DNA from: Necropsobacter massiliensis
GTDB lineage: Bacteria > Pseudomonadota > Gammaproteobacteria > Enterobacterales > Pasteurellaceae
Length of the DNA stretch: 41,408 nucleotides
Direction: 5' to 3'
Assembly (NCBI RefSeq): GCF_000827595.2
Contig: NZ_LN776187.1
Span: 1 to 41,408, forward strand
The notes beneath the pieces were generated by a model that saw nothing but the letters and a program-made list of their open reading frames with translations, did no database searches and was not told the DNA's origin. A program made the position numbers and the translations under genes. Of this stretch, positions 1-8,592 are shown one piece after another; the stretch's first letter is position 1, and every line of letters begins with the position of its first letter.

Positions 1-3000
1 TCGCTTCGTCGGTGGATTTTGATCTTGGTTTAGCCGATGGTTTTGCTGCTTTATTTACTGTACTGTATTCGGCTTCCTGAGAAGAACTGCGTTGAACTGC
101 CTGAGCGCCAGTGCCTTGTGGAATTTCTTCGTAAATAGGATTTTCTGTATTTGTATTTTGTTTTAATTTTTGGGCTTTATCGATTCCTTTTTTAACCATA
201 TTAGTGATGTCCAATGTCTCAAATTGGAATTTAGTACTGGCGTATTGATCATTACGTTGAATACTTTTTGATTTTGATAAATCCTGATTTATTGGTGTAT
301 CGCTTTGCTGATTTGTTTTAACTCCCGCAATCGTAGATTGCTGTGTGGCTTCATAGTGGAGTTGTTCTGAACGACCTCCCCGAATATCCAGTTGTTTTAC
401 TCCATCTTTGTTCGCACCGATAGTTGCACCGAATTTACCGCCATCTTTATGATGAGAGTCATTAAGATTCTGATGTGTTATTTGGCCTTTGATTTCTAAA
501 TCATTGCTGTTGCTTTCGTCAACAATGTAACCGGCTTTTAAATTAACGTCATTGAGTGTACCGCTGATATGTTTGGCTTTAATTCCGGATTGCTCGTTGA
601 CTTTGTGGCTTTCTTCTTTCTCTTTACCGCCGTTAGCGCCAAAGCTTCCGGTTGGTTTACCAAAGCCGGTTGAACTGACTGAAGCGCCGACAGAAGCGGA
701 TAGATCAAAATGGTTATGCTCACGTTTATAAGAATCTTGTTTAGATTCAATATTCGTTTTACCTTTTATATCCGTTATATATTTATCGGCATCAATATTT
801 CCTCCGGAAAGATTAAAATTACCGTCGGAATTAATTTCAATGCGTTTACCTTTTAATTTACTATTCTGGTAGGTGATAGCCTGTCCTTTTGTATTTCCGG
901 TACTCATTTCAACTTTTGCGCTGGCACCAACAGAGCAACCTTGGGCGGCAATACCGCAGGCTGCACTGATTCCCACCGATAATTTTTTACTTTCTGATTG
1001 TTCACTCTCAGCACGTTTGGTTTCGCCGGCGTTGATGTTCACATTACCTTTCGCATTAATCGTGAGATCTGTGGTTTCTTTGTTAGTCTCAACATTATTG
1101 AATGTGGCATCTCCGCTGCGCGCAGTAAAAGTTAATTTCCCGTTCAATGTATTTTTGTTATCGGAGATCTCATGAGATTCACTGTATTTTTGGGAATATC
1201 CGACCTGCGCTTTGACCGAACCGCCGACTAAGTCGCCGGTGACTAAATTAACTACATCACTTGCATATTGCAACGCAGCAGTCGTATCTTGCTTAACACC
1301 TTTTTTGCTATCTCGCGCCTGTTTTGCAATATTGGCAGCGGCATCAAGCACTGAGGAATGCCCTTCCGCCGTCATACCTAATGTAAATTTCGATGACTCA
1401 GAGGTTTTATCAATCTCATTTTTTTGTTTGGTTGACAAAATTCTGTCCGCAGACAGTTTAAAGCCTTGTTTTTCGTCTTTAGCTGCGATGTCTTTCTGTG
1501 CCTCAAAGAAACTTTCATCTTTTTCCGCCATGAGATTGGCGATTTCTTCATCCGATAATTTTTTAAATGCCGGATTGTCTTTTTTAGGCTGATTTTTGAC
1601 CGCACTTTGGGTTTTCGGCTGCGTGCCTGCAGTTTCATTTTTGTCGCTCGGCGTTGCCGGAGTTGATTTATTAATATCTAACCCGCCGATATCTAAGTCC
1701 TTTTGAATGTGCAAATGACCGCTTTTGGCATCCAATTCGCTATTGGAATGCTTCAGTTCGGTTTCTGTAGTTTTAGTTCTAGAGAACGAAAGACCATATT
1801 CTGCGCTGGCACCGGCACTGGTTGATTGCCCAGCTTCTGTTGTGATACCGTTTTCTTGATCGACGGATACGGACGCACCATAACCAAAGGCATTGATTTC
1901 AGCACTGCCATAGTTTTGGGCGAGGTTTTTCTCTTTTTCGGTATGGCGGATATTTTTACCACCTTTGGCGACATAATGGCCCTGTACAATCCCCGTGGTG
2001 CGGTTGGTTTTTATTTTGCTGCCTTGCTGAGTGACATTGCCCGCCACTGCAAGATGCAGATGATCAAATTCCGCGTTTGAACCCACCGATTTTGCACTGT
2101 AATTATCTTCAGAAATACCACCGGCGAGAGAACCGTTCAACCCGTTACCCGATGGGATCGTTGTCGATTTATGCGAACTTTGTGTTTCATGGGTGTCTTT
2201 TACATTGAGATCTTTGGTTCTGACATAACCGGATTTTGCTTTGACATCGGCACCTGCAAGATCAATATTACTGTCGAGATCGGTTTCCAGATGAAGATGT
2301 TTGTCGCTCTTGATTTTCGATTTTTCAACCGTGGTATTACCTTTGTCATCCACATAGGTTTTCGCGCTAGATTCAATTCCTTTATGCCCTTTCAGTTTTA
2401 ATTTATCCTGAGCTTGGATTGAACCCTGATTTTTAATTTTGTTTTCCGCTTCAATATTGATCTTATTGCCAGAGATTGAGCCGGAGTTTTCAACATGTTT
2501 AGTTTTTAACTCGTCGTCTCCAGCTTTAATCAATGCTGTATCAAAACCTTTATATTTTGCTGCATCTTCTAAAGTTTGCTTCGCAAAATACACCTGCGGA
2601 ACATAAACCTCTTTTCCGTTTACGGTAGATTTTACATACCAAACAATATCTTCTTTCAAGTTATCCTGCTGCGTTTTAGTTAACGCCTGACCTAAAGTCA
2701 GATGAAGATCTTTGGCGCTATGATAAGCATTATCCATTAAACGTTTAACCAATTGAACATTGCTTAGATTGTATTTGAGTGCCAGATGATTATCGACTTT
2801 TTTCTCAATGGTACGCGTAATCAATTGATGCTCGAAATACGCGTCGCCAACCGTGTTTACTTTGTTGCTTTCAGTCTTCGGCGCAATTTTATTAAAGAAA
2901 TAGTTGCCGCCGACATAATCTTTCTGATTAATGTATTTCATTCGCGTGTGGTAAAGCGGATCCACCTCAACCCGTGGACGGTTTTTCTGCTCGGGAATTT

Positions 3001-6000
3001 CACGTCGTTTAGCGAATTCTTCCGCTTTTTTACGCGCTTCTTCCAGTTTTTTCTTATATTCCTCTAATTTACGCAACTGCTCTTCTTGCTCTTTTCTCTG
3101 CTTTTCAAGCTGTGCCTGTTTTTCCGCTTCCAGCTTCTGTTGCAGTGCCTCCTGTTCTTTTTTATGTTTTTCTGCAAGCGCTTTCAACTCGTCTTCATGT
3201 TGCTTACGGGCCTGCGTTTCTTTTTCAGCTTGTAATTTGCGTTTCAGTTCTTCTTGTTCTTGGCGTTGTTTCTCCTGTAGCGCTTTTAGGGCGTCTTCGC
3301 GTTTTTTGCGTTCTAAGGCTTGTTGCTGTGCTTTTTCTTTTTGTTTTTGCGCAGCAAGTTCTTGATGCCGTTTTTCCGCCTGTAATTTTTTCTGACGAGC
3401 CTGTTCAAGCTCGCGTTCTAAGCGCAGCTGTTTTTCTTCTTCAGATTCCTGCAGTAAGTCGTTATCCTCTTTATCATGAGGTAGAGGCTGATGTTTCGGT
3501 TTTTCTAATTGCAGCGAACGGTCGATAAATAAATTCGGATTAGCCAGTAATTCTGCCAGTACGGAAAGATCAATGCCGCTGTGTTGTTCTTCGTCTGCAA
3601 TAAACGGCTTAAATTGCGGTGCCGGAATATTCAGCTTGTGTTTACCGACATTAATTTCATTATTAAAACTGTCTTTTTCAGCCTGTTCGCCGTTACGCAG
3701 TAAATCAGCTTCGCCGGTGATGTTGTCCGCTAAAATTTTTGCCTTTTCTGCCGGGTAAAAGTGAAGTGCGGTGGTTTTTCCTTCTTTTGTCCGCTGCCAG
3801 TTTTTGGCTAGCGTTTCCATGGATTGCCCTTCCCAGTTTTGTCCGAGTGCTGCGGTCAGCACTTGTTGCAATTGAGGGTGTTCAATGGATTTGAGCAGTT
3901 TGAAGACTTGTGCTCTTTCACTAAGATACAATCTAGTATAGTACAGTGCGTAATCTTTGCTGAGTACGTAGTCGATCATGTCAAATAAATTACGAAATTC
4001 TTTGACGCCTGGTCCAGCTAATCCAGTGCCAAATAAATTGAATTTTGGATAGAAAGATAAGACTGCAAATGTTGGTTGTTTTAAATAATCCACAATAGTT
4101 TTATCTATTGATTTCATATTATTAATAATCTGCTTTGTGCCGTTATTTTCGAAGGTACCGCGAATATTAATCACCCCGTGATTGATAATGCCGGCCTCAG
4201 CGAGGGAAGAATCCTTTTGATTGAAAGTCAGTCCGCCTTCGGAACGGATTTTTCCTAAGTGCAATGCTTGTAAATCATTTTTTAATTCCGGAATATAACC
4301 CAAAAAGCGATAAACACCAGTCCATGTTCTACCGTAATGATTATGGGTTTTATCCTGCCGTGTTCTGATGACTGATACATCATTTTTGTTCAGAATAACG
4401 TCATTCAATAAACGTTGCGCGCTGATAGTCAGTTTGCGTTTAGAAAGTATGTCACCGGCATTATAGACCTGATCATGGGCGTCAAGTGTCATTTCACCTT
4501 CAGAGTGAAATACGCCGCCAGCATTATTAATAATATTGCCTTTCTCCGAAGTTAACGTTAAGTGTTTCCGCGCTCCCAATAAGCCGCGGTTGTTAATATT
4601 ATTGGTAATATTGACAGATAAATGTTTACCGCTGGCTAGTACCCCTTCGTTAGTAAATTCCTGTCCTGTTAATGTCAGGTTGCCTTCGGTTTGCAGATCA
4701 GCTTTGTTATTAATATTCAGATGATGAGCCGAAAGGGTTAATGAGGCTTTAGCTTCCGGTAATTTATGCAGTGATGAAAAATAATTGGTATTGTCTTTAA
4801 AGGTGAGCGTAGCATTTTCCAGACTTTGAATTGTACCAGCGTTTTGGAAACCGTTTTTATGTCGTTCAAATTGGTTTTTTAACTTATCCAGATCAAAACC
4901 TTGCAGTTTTCCGCCCATAATCAAGCTGTCCGCCGCCATCCCTTTGGTGGTGATATGCAACGATTTTTGAGCAAGGATTGTCTCGTTATTGACTAATTTA
5001 TCAACATCAATTTTAGCGTGTCGGCTTGAGACGATACCGTTATTTTCCAATGTCTGTCCTTTAACGCTAAGGTGAGTGGCGGTGATTTTTTCTATGGCGT
5101 CAACGGTCGTGATATTACTGTGAATATCGACTTGTGGACCTGCGATCTTCGCATTCTCTTTAACTTGAACCTGTTTGGCGTTGCTCACATTGACATGTTG
5201 TGCGCGAATTTTGGCATTTTTTTCGACACGAACTGTCTCGCTGCGTAATTGAATGTGCTTATCCGCGTTTAATTCACCGGTAACAGAAAAATCCTGACTG
5301 CCTTCCGCATAAATATTGCCTTTGGATTGCACCGTATTGACTTCTACCTTGCCAGCGTTATTATTCAAAGCAATATCTGATTCGGACAGAATAATGCCTT
5401 TGTGATTTACCCCGGCGCCGCTATCTGTTGTGATAAGTCTGATGTGATTGCCATACATAGCGCCCGCTTCGCTGCCGCTAATGGCGACATCGTCGCTTTT
5501 CTCATTTTTAGCGGTCAGTTTACTGTCTCTTACGTTAAATTCACTGGAACCCGCCACTAATGTAATATTGGTCTGCTGCGCATCTTTAGACTCTTTTGCA
5601 TGGCGAATCGCGCCTTTTTGTTCAATTTTTTTGGCAACAATATCTAAATATTTCAACCCGTCGGTGGCCAACCCGTTTTCATCAATGGTGACGGTTCCGC
5701 GTTTAACCGAAAGGTTCACGCCATCTTGAGGCTGTGCGACTTCACCGGTGGACACCACAAAACGATCCGTATTAAAAGTCTGTACGCCATTAATATTCAC
5801 GCCGTTCGGGTTAACCAGCAGCAAATCTGCTTTATCGCCGAATACTTCCAACCCGCCGCGAATTTTGCTCATCTCGCTGCCGGTCACCTGAGTCAGAATG
5901 GCTTTGGCGGTTTGTTTATCAAAATTTTGGTTTTTGTCTAAATGACCGACTAAATAGGAATTTCCCTCTTGCAGGCTGTTGTTGAAAACAGAACCGTTTT

Positions 6001-6403
6001 CAACATTGAATTTACTAAAATGGTTATCGGAGATTCCATCGTTTCCCGGTTTGGCAACATCGACAATCAGAACTTTATTTTCGGTATATTTAATTTTGGT
6101 ATTGCGATTGTTCGGATCAACTATCGCGCCATCTTCGGCAAAAGCGGCGGAAGATAAAACGGTCAGCAACAGTAAGGAAATATTTTTGCTTTTAAGAATA
6201 TCGACGCTTTTCACTGGATTTAAATAAGCGCCAACAAAGTTAGATAATACGGATTTTATATATTCAGGTTTGTCTTGTACGGTTTTTTTATCTGATTCTT
6301 TAGCTTTTGAACCGCCGCCTAATGCCGATTTAATATATTCCGCCACCGGAATTAAACAACCGCGGGATTTGCTGAAAATAAGTTTATAACGATTTTTGTT
6401 CAT
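1..6403 (-). CDS. Filamentous haemagglutinin-like TpsA exoprotein, 3' end beyond the window
   Basis: This is a large secreted adhesin of a two-partner secretion system, exported through the TpsB encoded just upstream. The reading frame is open for 2134 residues from ATG 6403 to the left edge. Residues 1-24 look like an extended signal peptide region, followed by a hydrophobic segment (about 74-88) with likely cleavage after A89 (AFA|ED). The TPS secretion domain follows, with the NPNGI-type motif as NPNGV at 198-202. A long beta-helix region comes next, then a strongly charged Glu/Lys/Gln-rich coiled coil (about 984-1135). The motif YVPQVYF is at 1267-1273, followed by haemagglutinin-type repeats. 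The last part before the edge has NPIYEEI (2088-2094) and EYSTV. The best known relatives are LspA1/LspA2 of Haemophilus ducreyi, PfhB of Pasteurella and IbpA of Histophilus. The C-terminal effector or toxin region is not in the window. The ribosome binding site is AAAGAGAA. Confidence 0.93.
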   Translation of the reverse strand, partial: MNKNRYKLIFSKSRGCLIPVAEYIKSALGGGSKAKESDKKTVQDKPEYIKSVLSNFVGAYLNPVKSVDILKSKNISLLLLTVLSSAAFAEDGAIVDPNNRNTKIKYTENKVLIVDVAKPGNDGISDNHFSKFNVENGSVFNNSLQEGNSYLVGHLDKNQNFDKQTAKAILTQVTGSEMSKIRGGLEVFGDKADLLLVNPNGVNINGVQTFNTDRFVVSTGEVAQPQDGVNLSVKRGTVTIDENGLATDGLKYLDIVAKKIEQKGAIRHAKESKDAQQTNITLVAGSSEFNVRDSKLTAKNEKSDDVAISGSEAGAMYGNHIRLITTDSGAGVNHKGIILSESDIALNNNAGKVEVNTVQSKGNIYAEGSQDFSVTGELNADKHIQLRSETVRVEKNAKIRAQHVNVSNAKQVQVKENAKIAGPQVDIHSNITTVDAIEKITATHLSVKGQTLENNGIVSSRHAKIDVDKLVNNETILAQKSLHITTKGMAADSLIMGGKLQGFDLDKLKNQFERHKNGFQNAGTIQSLENATLTFKDNTNYFSSLHKLPEAKASLTLSAHHLNINNKADLQTEGNLTLTGQEFTNEGVLASGKHLSVNITNNINNRGLLGARKHLTLTSEKGNIINNAGGVFHSEGEMTLDAHDQVYNAGDILSKRKLTISAQRLLNDVILNKNDVSVIRTRQDKTHNHYGRTWTGVYRFLGYIPELKNDLQALHLGKIRSEGGLTFNQKDSSLAEAGIINHGVINIRGTFENNGTKQIINNMKSIDKTIVDYLKQPTFAVLSFYPKFNLFGTGLAGPGVKEFRNLFDMIDYVLSKDYALYYTRLYLSERAQVFKLLKSIEHPQLQQVLTAALGQNWEGQSMETLAKNWQRTKEGKTTALHFYPAEKAKILADNITGEADLLRNGEQAEKDSFNNEINVGKHKLNIPAPQFKPFIADEEQHSGIDLSVLAELLANPNLFIDRSLQLEKPKHQPLPHDKEDNDLLQESEEEKQLRLERELEQARQKKLQAEKRHQELAAQKQKEKAQQQALERKKREDALKALQEKQRQEQEELKRKLQAEKETQARKQHEDELKALAEKHKKEQEALQQKLEAEKQAQLEKQRKEQEEQLRKLEEYKKKLEEARKKAEEFAKRREIPEQKNRPRVEVDPLYHTRMKYINQKDYVGGNYFFNKIAPKTESNKVNTVGDAYFEHQLITRTIEKKVDNHLALKYNLSNVQLVKRLMDNAYHSAKDLHLTLGQALTKTQQDNLKEDIVWYVKSTVNGKEVYVPQVYFAKQTLEDAAKYKGFDTALIKAGDDELKTKHVENSGSISGNKINIEAENKIKNQGSIQAQDKLKLKGHKGIESSAKTYVDDKGNTTVEKSKIKSDKHLHLETDLDSNIDLAGADVKAKSGYVRTKDLNVKDTHETQSSHKSTTIPSGNGLNGSLAGGISEDNYSAKSVGSNAEFDHLHLAVAGNVTQQGSKIKTNRTTGIVQGHYVAKGGKNIRHTEKEKNLAQNYGSAEINAFGYGASVSVDQENGITTEAGQSTSAGASAEYGLSFSRTKTTETELKHSNSELDAKSGHLHIQKDLDIGGLDINKSTPATPSDKNETAGTQPKTQSAVKNQPKKDNPAFKKLSDEEIANLMAEKDESFFEAQKDIAAKDEKQGFKLSADRILSTKQKNEIDKTSESSKFTLGMTAEGHSSVLDAAANIAKQARDSKKGVKQDTTAALQYASDVVNLVTGDLVGGSVKAQVGYSQKYSESHEISDNKNTLNGKLTFTARSGDATFNNVETNKETTDLTINAKGNVNINAGETKRAESEQSESKKLSVGISAACGIAAQGCSVGASAKVEMSTGNTKGQAITYQNSKLKGKRIEINSDGNFNLSGGNIDADKYITDIKGKTNIESKQDSYKREHNHFDLSASVGASVSSTGFGKPTGSFGANGGKEKEESHKVNEQSGIKAKHISGTLNDVNLKAGYIVDESNSNDLEIKGQITHQNLNDSHHKDGGKFGATIGANKDGVKQLDIRGGRSEQLHYEATQQSTIAGVKTNQQSDTPINQDLSKSKSIQRNDQYASTKFQFETLDITNMVKKGIDKAQKLKQNTNTENPIYEEIPQGTGAQAVQRSSSQEAEYSTVNKAAKPSAKPRSKSTDEA
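122..142 (-). other. EPIYA-like tyrosine motif NPIYEEI in TpsA
   Basis: The codons read N-P-I-Y-E-E-I at residues 2088-2094 of the TpsA, in frame with its start. It matches the EPIYA pattern except for the first residue, and the YEEI part is the preferred ligand of Src-family SH2 domains once phosphorylated. A second tyrosine in an E-Y-S-T-V context lies about 20 residues further on. Phosphorylation by host kinases is inferred by analogy with H. ducreyi LspA proteins. Confidence 0.5.
2998..3454 (-). other. Coiled-coil insert of TpsA (about residues 984-1135)
   Basis: About 150 residues are almost only E, K, Q, R, A and L, with regular spacing of leucine and alanine as expected for a long alpha-helical coiled coil. 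The segment sits between the beta-helical N-terminal half and the YVPQVYF region. Such a helix is foreign to the beta-helix fold of the rest of the protein. The opposite strand carries a spurious open frame here because of the biased codons. Confidence 0.7.
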
Positions 6404-6419
6404 AGTCGGTTCTCTTTAA

Positions 6420-8111
6420 TTAAAATGTGATTGACGCGTTTACATAGTAAACATGGTTATTTTTATTGTGTTTGATATTTTTTATCGGTTTCGCATAACT
6501 GAACGAAACGGACGCATTTTTTATTGTTGCTTTTGCACCTACGGCGAAGCCCGCAAGGGTTTCATTATGTTTCGGTAAGCGCTGGTAATTGCGTCCGACA
6601 TCAACGCCGAAAAATGGTTTGAGCTGCATTAGATCGCTTGTCCCCGGATAAAAAGGCATATCAACGGTTTGGGATAAATAATAGCCCTTGTCTCCGGAGC
6701 TGACCCCGCCTTTAAAGCCTCTTACTGTATATTCGTCACCGATTGAAAATTGCTCGTCCGAATAAACACTGTAAGGCGAATATTGGGCGCCGAAACGAAG
6801 CTGATAATTAACAGGACGCTGTAACAATAACAATGGTTTATACCAGCTTAAGGTGGCGGACAGGCTTTTTAGCGTTTTTTCGCCGTTTCGAGTGTAGGCA
6901 AGGCTGTCTGCCTGAAACCAGTGTAATCCGTTCGAGTAAGCCACATCGCCGTAAAATTTGCCGTTAAATAAATTGCTGATATAGGATAATCCAACCGTTA
7001 ATTTATTATGGTGATAATCCTTGGTTCTTCTTGTACCGATGTAATTCTTACGTTTTTTAAATTCAATTTCCGTATAGGCGGAAAGAATGGATTCCCGGTT
7101 GCGCATTAATAAACGGGTTAATTTGGCACTGGCGGTTTTTACCGTGTTGTGAGAAGAATAACGATATCTGCCAACTAATTCTTTTTCATTATCCGATTGC
7201 GACGCTTTGAGATCTAATGTATAAAAAGAGAACGGCTGACTATACAGTAAGGTGTAATTTTGTTGCCCGTTACGCTTGCTGTTTTTATAAAAACGATAAC
7301 CGGTAGAGAAATTCCAGCTGTCATTGGTGCCGAATAAATCGCTCCAAGCTAAGTTCAAGGTCGCCTGATTGCGTCCGTTAGCGTTATTTCCGCTGCCGGA
7401 ATTATTCACGCCTAATGTTAAGCGCGGTAAGCTGCTCCGTTGCACCTGAATATCGACATTTGAATAAGCCGGTTGTTGAGCGGCGGTGACGTTGATTTTT
7501 GCCGATTTATTTACCGTGTTTAAGATTTCAACCAATTGATCGATATCGTGAATATTAAAGATTTCATCACGCATGTTGGGTAACACTGAGACCATCGCTT
7601 TATCTTTAAAGCGCTGTGGCATTTCGCCGTTCACATAATAATCATGCACAAATCCCCAATGCACGATAAAATCCAAATTGCCCTCGGAAGGTGCATCTTT
7701 TAAACCGATGGCACTGGTAACATAACCCGCCTGATACAGCACATCGGTCAGCGCTTTGACGAGTTCAAACACTTGCTTGGTGGTCAGCGGTTTACCGACA
7801 TAAGCGGCAACGGTGGTGTCAAAATCCAAAGGAACAGTCTGACCTTGCAAATCAATACGAATAGCGTTGATCCGCGGAGCGGACGCGTCGCTGTCATCTT
7901 CAATAGCAAGTTTTTTAGATTCGGCACGATTTGGTTGATGCAAAAACTGCTCGGCTCTTTTTAAGCCTTCGTTCACCTGATTAAAATGTTGTTGATTTTT
8001 TAATTGTTGTAATTCCTGCGTTAGCGAATCTTCAGCGGCGTAACTGGCAAAAGAGGTGCACAGCCCGGCACAGACCAGTGCGCAGGTTAGTTTATTGATG
8101 GTTATTTTCAT
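6420..8111 (-). CDS. TpsB outer-membrane transporter (ShlB/FhaC/HecB family)
   Basis: This outer-membrane beta-barrel recognises the TPS domain of its partner in the periplasm and exports it. The protein is 563 residues long, the usual size. A signal peptide ends near residue 25 (SYA|AED). A short helical segment is followed by POTRA-type domains (about 75-220), then a 16-strand barrel. The conserved barrel-loop motif is present as VRGFKGG, and the chain ends in phenylalanine (ASITF), as outer-membrane proteins usually do. The gene lies 16 bp upstream of the tpsA gene in the same direction, so the two form an operon in the order tpsB-tpsA, as in the lspB-lspA2 locus of H. ducreyi. The ATG at 8111 has only a weak Shine-Dalgarno sequence. 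A possible sigma-70 promoter lies about 65 bp upstream. Confidence 0.95.
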   Translation of the reverse strand: MKITINKLTCALVCAGLCTSFASYAAEDSLTQELQQLKNQQHFNQVNEGLKRAEQFLHQPNRAESKKLAIEDDSDASAPRINAIRIDLQGQTVPLDFDTTVAAYVGKPLTTKQVFELVKALTDVLYQAGYVTSAIGLKDAPSEGNLDFIVHWGFVHDYYVNGEMPQRFKDKAMVSVLPNMRDEIFNIHDIDQLVEILNTVNKSAKINVTAAQQPAYSNVDIQVQRSSLPRLTLGVNNSGSGNNANGRNQATLNLAWSDLFGTNDSWNFSTGYRFYKNSKRNGQQNYTLLYSQPFSFYTLDLKASQSDNEKELVGRYRYSSHNTVKTASAKLTRLLMRNRESILSAYTEIEFKKRKNYIGTRRTKDYHHNKLTVGLSYISNLFNGKFYGDVAYSNGLHWFQADSLAYTRNGEKTLKSLSATLSWYKPLLLLQRPVNYQLRFGAQYSPYSVYSDEQFSIGDEYTVRGFKGGVSSGDKGYYLSQTVDMPFYPGTSDLMQLKPFFGVDVGRNYQRLPKHNETLAGFAVGAKATIKNASVSFSYAKPIKNIKHNKNNHVYYVNASITF

Positions 8112-8176
8112 AAAAATGGATTGAATTATTAAAGAAATAAAGTAGAGTATTTTTTTTATTTAAAAAAAGTTGCCGA

Positions 8177-8205
8177 ATTATACTTCACAAAAACCATATT
8201 GAAAA
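8177..8205 (-). promoter_or_regulatory. Probable sigma-70 promoter of the tpsB-tpsA operon
   Basis: On the minus strand a perfect -10 TATAAT (8182-8177) lies 17 bp after a -35-like TTTTCA (8205-8200). It would start transcription about 60 nt before the tpsB start codon. The surroundings are very AT-rich, so some caution is due. Confidence 0.5.
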
Positions 8206-8523
8206 TAATGTTAATTTTTTTAGAAAAATAATTATTTCTTATTGATGAATTGCTATACAGAATAACACCGAATTTGGCATATAAAATAAAAGAATAACAA
8301 TCAGAAAATAATTATAACTGATTGTTAATATTATTTATTTTTATTTTATTCTGTATTGATAGGTTAGACTGGTCGGATCTCAAGGTGCGGTTTGTTTTGG
8401 TGACATTTTTTCTGGTGATAAATTACTCGAACAGCTATTTTTTAGTTAAATATTGTGATGTGAAAAATAAACTGTGGCTAATGAAGACCACAAAAAATAG
8501 GCAAACGTAAAGTTAAGCAAACG

Positions 8524-8565
8524 TAAAGTGCGGTGAAAAACAAACCTATTTTCGACCGCACTTTA
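8524..8565. terminator. Terminator of yjgR made of two inverted uptake signals
   Basis: TAAAGTGCGGT (8524-8534) and its exact reverse complement (8555-8565) form an 11-bp stem with a 20-nt loop. Paired inverted uptake signals behind genes are a known Pasteurellaceae terminator type. The stem follows the stop codon of yjgR on the minus strand. Confidence 0.7.
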
Positions 8566-8592
8566 TGCCAATAAGCGCTGTTAGCACACGCC

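Larger units (their letters stand above)
8112..8592. other. Gene-free, very AT-rich stretch between yjgR and tpsB
   Basis: The 481 bp hold the tpsB promoter, an AT-rich region without credible coding sequence, a 13-bp direct repeat GCAAACGTAAAGT (8501-8513 and 8517-8529), and the inverted uptake-signal terminator that closes yjgR. A 62-codon frame at 8322-8510 begins with TTG, lacks a ribosome binding site and resembles nothing I know. Confidence 0.6.

Noticed and set aside
104..114. GCGCCAGTGC near the left edge as a target of the octamer RNA
   Set aside because: The tpsA mRNA is made from the minus strand and carries the same sense as the repeat, not the complement.
3112..3528. 138-codon frame on the plus strand
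   Set aside because: It is the antisense shadow of the coiled-coil codons of the TpsA; its valine/leucine-rich product comes from complementing Gln/Glu/Lys codons.
8322..8510. 62-codon frame between yjgR and tpsB
   Set aside because: It starts with TTG, has no ribosome binding site, and its composition reflects the AT-rich DNA.
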